A DNA stretch of 64,000 bases from an uncultured bacterium (GTDB lineage: Bacteria > Verrucomicrobiota > Lentisphaeria > Oligosphaerales > Oligosphaeraceae), in NCBI GenBank assembly GCA_902776645.1, contig CACYQT010000015.1:1-64000 (forward strand), in the 5' to 3' direction. Shown piece after piece: positions 61,452 through 64,000 of this stretch; position 1 is the stretch's first letter; each line of letters opens with the position of its first letter. The translations under genes were made by a program, and so were the position numbers. The notes under the pieces are model-generated. The model was not told where the DNA came from. It was given only the letters and a program-made list of their open reading frames with translations, and ran no database searches.

Positions 61452-62081
61452 GTGGAACATTTTGAGATATCTGATGAATGGCGCGACATTTTGGAGAAGG
61501 CGGGGCTTGGGACGCTGCAGGCATGTCTGGCCTTTGACGGCGGGAAAGTTCTGTCGTCGCACCTTCGCGGCGACACGCGGAAAGTGACGCTGCCGGACGG
61601 TCGGACAGTGTTTCTGAAGCGTGATTTCTTCACGTTCAAGAAGGAGATCGCGAAGGATTTGCTACGTCTCCACAAGCCGCAGCCGAAGACGGAAAAGGAG
61701 CGGCTGGCGTTCGCCATGGCGCGGGACGCGGGATTCACGGCGCCGCAGGTCATCGCGTGGGGGCAGACGCGCCGTTGCGGTTTTCCTGACAGGGCATGCC
61801 TGATCATGCTGCCGCTGGACGGCGTCGATTTGGACAAGTATTTGAAGGGCGAGGCGGATGAAGCGAAACGCAAGTCGTTCATTGAGAAAGCGGAGCAGAC
61901 GCTGGCGGCGTTGCAGGAAAAGGGTTTCGACTGGCCTGACCACAAGCCGGAGCATTTTTTCGTGATGAACGACGGTTCGATCGGATTGATCGATCTGGAG
62001 CGGTTGCGTTACATAGGAAAGCCGTTGAGCGAAGCAAAATGCGCGTCACAACTGGCCCGTTTCCGACGACTTCTGCCATAA
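61452..62081 (+). CDS. WaaP/Kdo-kinase-like lipopolysaccharide kinase
   Basis: The protein has 209 residues and starts with GTG (GGAG about 7 nt upstream). It is a small protein-kinase-like fold with FLKRDFF (ATP lysine), DWPDHKPEHFFV (catalytic-loop Asp and His) and IGLIDLERL (metal-binding Asp in place of DFG), as in WaaP/InaA and KdkA. It likely phosphorylates a sugar of the lipopolysaccharide core. It is shorter than WaaP and lacks part of the N-lobe, so substrate is uncertain. Confidence 0.8.
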   Translation: MEHFEISDEWRDILEKAGLGTLQACLAFDGGKVLSSHLRGDTRKVTLPDGRTVFLKRDFFTFKKEIAKDLLRLHKPQPKTEKERLAFAMARDAGFTAPQVIAWGQTRRCGFPDRACLIMLPLDGVDLDKYLKGEADEAKRKSFIEKAEQTLAALQEKGFDWPDHKPEHFFVMNDGSIGLIDLERLRYIGKPLSEAKCASQLARFRRLLP

Positions 62082-62400
62082 TCAAAATGTTGATGAAGAA
62101 CCACGAAAGGACACGAATGGACACGAATGTTTTTTGTGGACCACAGAATACACTGATTACACAGATTGCCTCGCAGACGTCGGCCAGCATGCTGGAGATT
62201 TTGTATGGACATGACATGATGGATTGCTGAAGATAAAGATGGCCTCCGTCTGCTCGGCGGTTGTCATCGCTTCGCGAGATGCAAAAAACATCAGGCGGAA
62301 GCTCAAAATCATAAGTCATGAGCTTTAGGCAATAAACATCATCCAACGGGCGGTATCATAGCGCTTTGCGCGGATTTTGAATGAAAAGTGAAAATTGATT
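62082..62400. other. Intergenic region with ACACGAATG-type repeat
   Basis: These 319 bases hold no convincing gene. 62099-62170 carries AACCACGAAAGGACACGAATG-like copies (ACGAAAGGACACGAATGG then ACACGAATG), a sequence type I associate with interspersed repeats of Verrucomicrobia-like genomes. The rest is unremarkable and must contain the uvrB promoter. Confidence 0.45.
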
Positions 62401-64000
62401 ATGTCGTCAAGAGAGTTCAAACTGCATACGGAATACCAGCCTGCGGGCGATCAGCCGCAGGCGATCAAGGCGTTGTACGAAGGCGTCATGCGCGGGGAGC
62501 GCGTCCAGACGCTGCTGGGCGTGACGGGATCCGGCAAGACGTTCACAATGGCGAATCTCATTGAGAAATGCCAGCGACCGACGCTGGTTGTGTCGCACAA
62601 CAAGACACTGGCGGCGCAGCTGTATGGCGAACTGAAGGCGTTCTTTCCGGAAAACGCCGTGGAGTATTTCGTCAGCTACTATGACTATTATCAACCGGAA
62701 GCCTATATCCCGCAGACGGATACGTATATCGCAAAGGATTCGTTGATCAATGACGGCCTGGAGCGGCTGCGTCTTTCGGCGACTGGATCGCTGCTGGAAC
62801 GACGGGACGTCATCGTCGTCAGCTCCGTCTCCTGCCTGTACGGTTTGGGCTCGCCTGACGATTTCGACGCGATGAAGGCGAAAGTGACGGTCGACGAAGA
62901 CATGTCCCGCGAAAAACTGCTTCGGCAACTGGTTGATATCCAATACACACGGAACGACATCGCCCCCGAGCGCGGCCAGTTCCGCTGTGCGGGGGACAGC
63001 GTGGAAATCTACCTGTCCCATCGCGATGATTTCGTCCGCGTGGAATTCTGGGGCGACACGGTGGAGCGGATTACGCGGCATGATCTGGTGACGAGGGAAG
63101 TCATCGACGAATTGACGGATGTCGTGGTGTTTCCCGCCAAGCATTTCGTGATGCCGCAGGACCGCATCAAGATGGCGAAGGACAACATTCTGGCGGAGAT
63201 GGACGAGCAGATCGCCAAATTCGAACGCGCCAACCAGCTGGTGGAGGCGCAGCGCATCTACCAGCGGACGACATATGATATGGACATGCTGATGGAAATC
63301 GGTTATTGCCAAGGTATTGAGAACTATTCACGCCATCTGGCGGGCCGTCCTGCCGGTTCGCGGCCATATACGCTGATGGACTTCTTCCCCGACGATTATC
63401 TGACGATTGTCGACGAATCCCATGCCACGCTGCCGCAGATCCGCGCGATGCACCGTGCGGACCGCAACCGCAAGCAAGTGCTGGTGGACAACGGTTTCCG
63501 ACTGCCGTCCGCATTGGACAACAGGCCGTTGACATTCGAGGAGTTCGACGAACTGCAGAACCAGATGGTGTTCGTCTCCGCGACTCCCGGCGATTACGAA
63601 CTGAGCCTTTGCACGCCTGTGGAACAGGTTGTGCGGCCGACGGGGCTGCTGGATCCGCGCATTGAAGTCCGTCCGCTGGAAGGGCAGGTCGACGACGTCA
63701 TCAACGAAATCCGCGAACGTGCGGCGCGCGGCGAACGGACATTGGTGACGACATTGACGAAACGGATGGCGGAGGAGCTTTCCGAATATCTTCGCGGGCT
63801 GGACATCCGCGCGCGGTACATGCATTCGGAACTGGATGCGGTGGAACGGGTTGACATCCTCCGGAGCCTGCGTTCGGGAGAGTTCGACTGCCTGGTCGGA
63901 ATCAACCTCCTGCGTGAAGGCCTTGACCTGCCGGAAGTCTCGCTGGTGGCCGTCATGGACGCGGACAAGGAGGGCTTCCTCCGCAGCGAGCGGTCGCTTG
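62401..64000 (+). CDS. uvrB: Excinuclease ABC subunit B (5' part)
   Basis: The first 533 codons are in the window; the gene runs off the end. UvrB loads damaged DNA for nucleotide excision repair with UvrA and UvrC. Seen here: [14 protein letters not shown] (Walker A), [12 protein letters not shown], the beta-hairpin region with [26 protein letters not shown] (DESH-type Walker B) and [25 protein letters not shown] (motif VI region). The reading frame is unbroken to the last base. Confidence 0.97.
   Translation, partial: MSSREFKLHTEYQPAGDQPQAIKALYEGVMRGERVQTLLGVTGSGKTFTMANLIEKCQRPTLVVSHNKTLAAQLYGELKAFFPENAVEYFVSYYDYYQPEAYIPQTDTYIAKDSLINDGLERLRLSATGSLLERRDVIVVSSVSCLYGLGSPDDFDAMKAKVTVDEDMSREKLLRQLVDIQYTRNDIAPERGQFRCAGDSVEIYLSHRDDFVRVEFWGDTVERITRHDLVTREVIDELTDVVVFPAKHFVMPQDRIKMAKDNILAEMDEQIAKFERANQLVEAQRIYQRTTYDMDMLMEIGYCQGIENYSRHLAGRPAGSRPYTLMDFFPDDYLTIVDESHATLPQIRAMHRADRNRKQVLVDNGFRLPSALDNRPLTFEEFDELQNQMVFVSATPGDYELSLCTPVEQVVRPTGLLDPRIEVRPLEGQVDDVINEIRERAARGERTLVTTLTKRMAEELSEYLRGLDIRARYMHSELDAVERVDILRSLRSGEFDCLVGINLLREGLDLPEVSLVAVMDADKEGFLRSERSL

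Overview
The window looks like chromosomal DNA from a PVC-superphylum bacterium of the Lentisphaerae/Kiritimatiellota type (Victivallis-like, probably host- or gut-associated). This is inferred from protein flavour, not from a marker search. The signs are an outer-membrane lifestyle (many lipobox proteins, Tol/TonB genes, an LPS-kinase-like protein), a rod-shape set (rodA, mreC), glycoside hydrolases, an ECF sigma / anti-sigma / Ser-Thr kinase operon, and many short intergenic repeats. Bases 1-12100 are visibly AT-richer than the GC-rich, housekeeping-dominated remainder and read as an accessory island.

1-9138: a run of plus-strand genes, mostly of unknown family. There are two lipoproteins, a large helical protein, and a protein with an HxxxCxxC zinc-finger motif. 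Next come a Vps4/katanin-type AAA ATPase with an MIT-like N-terminal domain (4454-5656) and, just downstream, a 249-residue helical protein that reads like an ESCRT-III (Snf7) core with two C-terminal copies of a short motif (5733-6482). A membrane-anchored protein, a coiled-coil protein and a YbjN-like protein with a very acidic repeat follow. The AAA / Snf7-like pair is the most interesting item here: a candidate bacterial ESCRT-like membrane-remodelling module. 9219-10565 is an IS3-type insertion sequence with inverted repeats and a 5-bp target duplication. A Sel1-repeat protein follows.

12100-22130: three arrays of a 9-bp minisatellite, a truncated duplicate of the start of an SGNH-hydrolase/beta-helix polysaccharide enzyme, the intact enzyme (13990-16032), and a five-gene minus-strand operon (20652 down to 16303). 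The operon encodes two exported proteins, an ECF sigma factor, a ZAS anti-sigma factor and a transmembrane Ser/Thr kinase. A metallophosphoesterase follows.

22130-33400: pgi, a small lipoprotein, a DUF2851 protein, a GH20-like enzyme, a structured-RNA-like segment, an AlbA_2/Schlafen-type regulator, and a three-gene surface-protein operon behind a recognisable promoter.

33450-49700: mostly core genes. They are rodA, a parvulin isomerase with a lipoprotein, rph, mreC, a PfkB sugar kinase, a lone OppF-type ATPase, a SpoU-type RNA methyltransferase, a hemolysin-III protein, fhs, nadC, a WecA/TagO-type glycosyl-phosphate transferase, a YbgC-type thioesterase, cmk, and an rseP homologue enlarged by extra PDZ-like domains.

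49700-64000: a TolB/PEGA-like lipoprotein, rsmA, a TolQ-TolR-TolA/TonB-like operon, a GH10-like protein that appears to have lost both catalytic glutamates, and two identical tandem initiator tRNA-Met genes with unusual identity positions. Then come an ankyrin lipoprotein, a LarA-like protein, a GT4 glycosyltransferase, an LPS-kinase-like protein and the 5' part of uvrB, which runs off the window.
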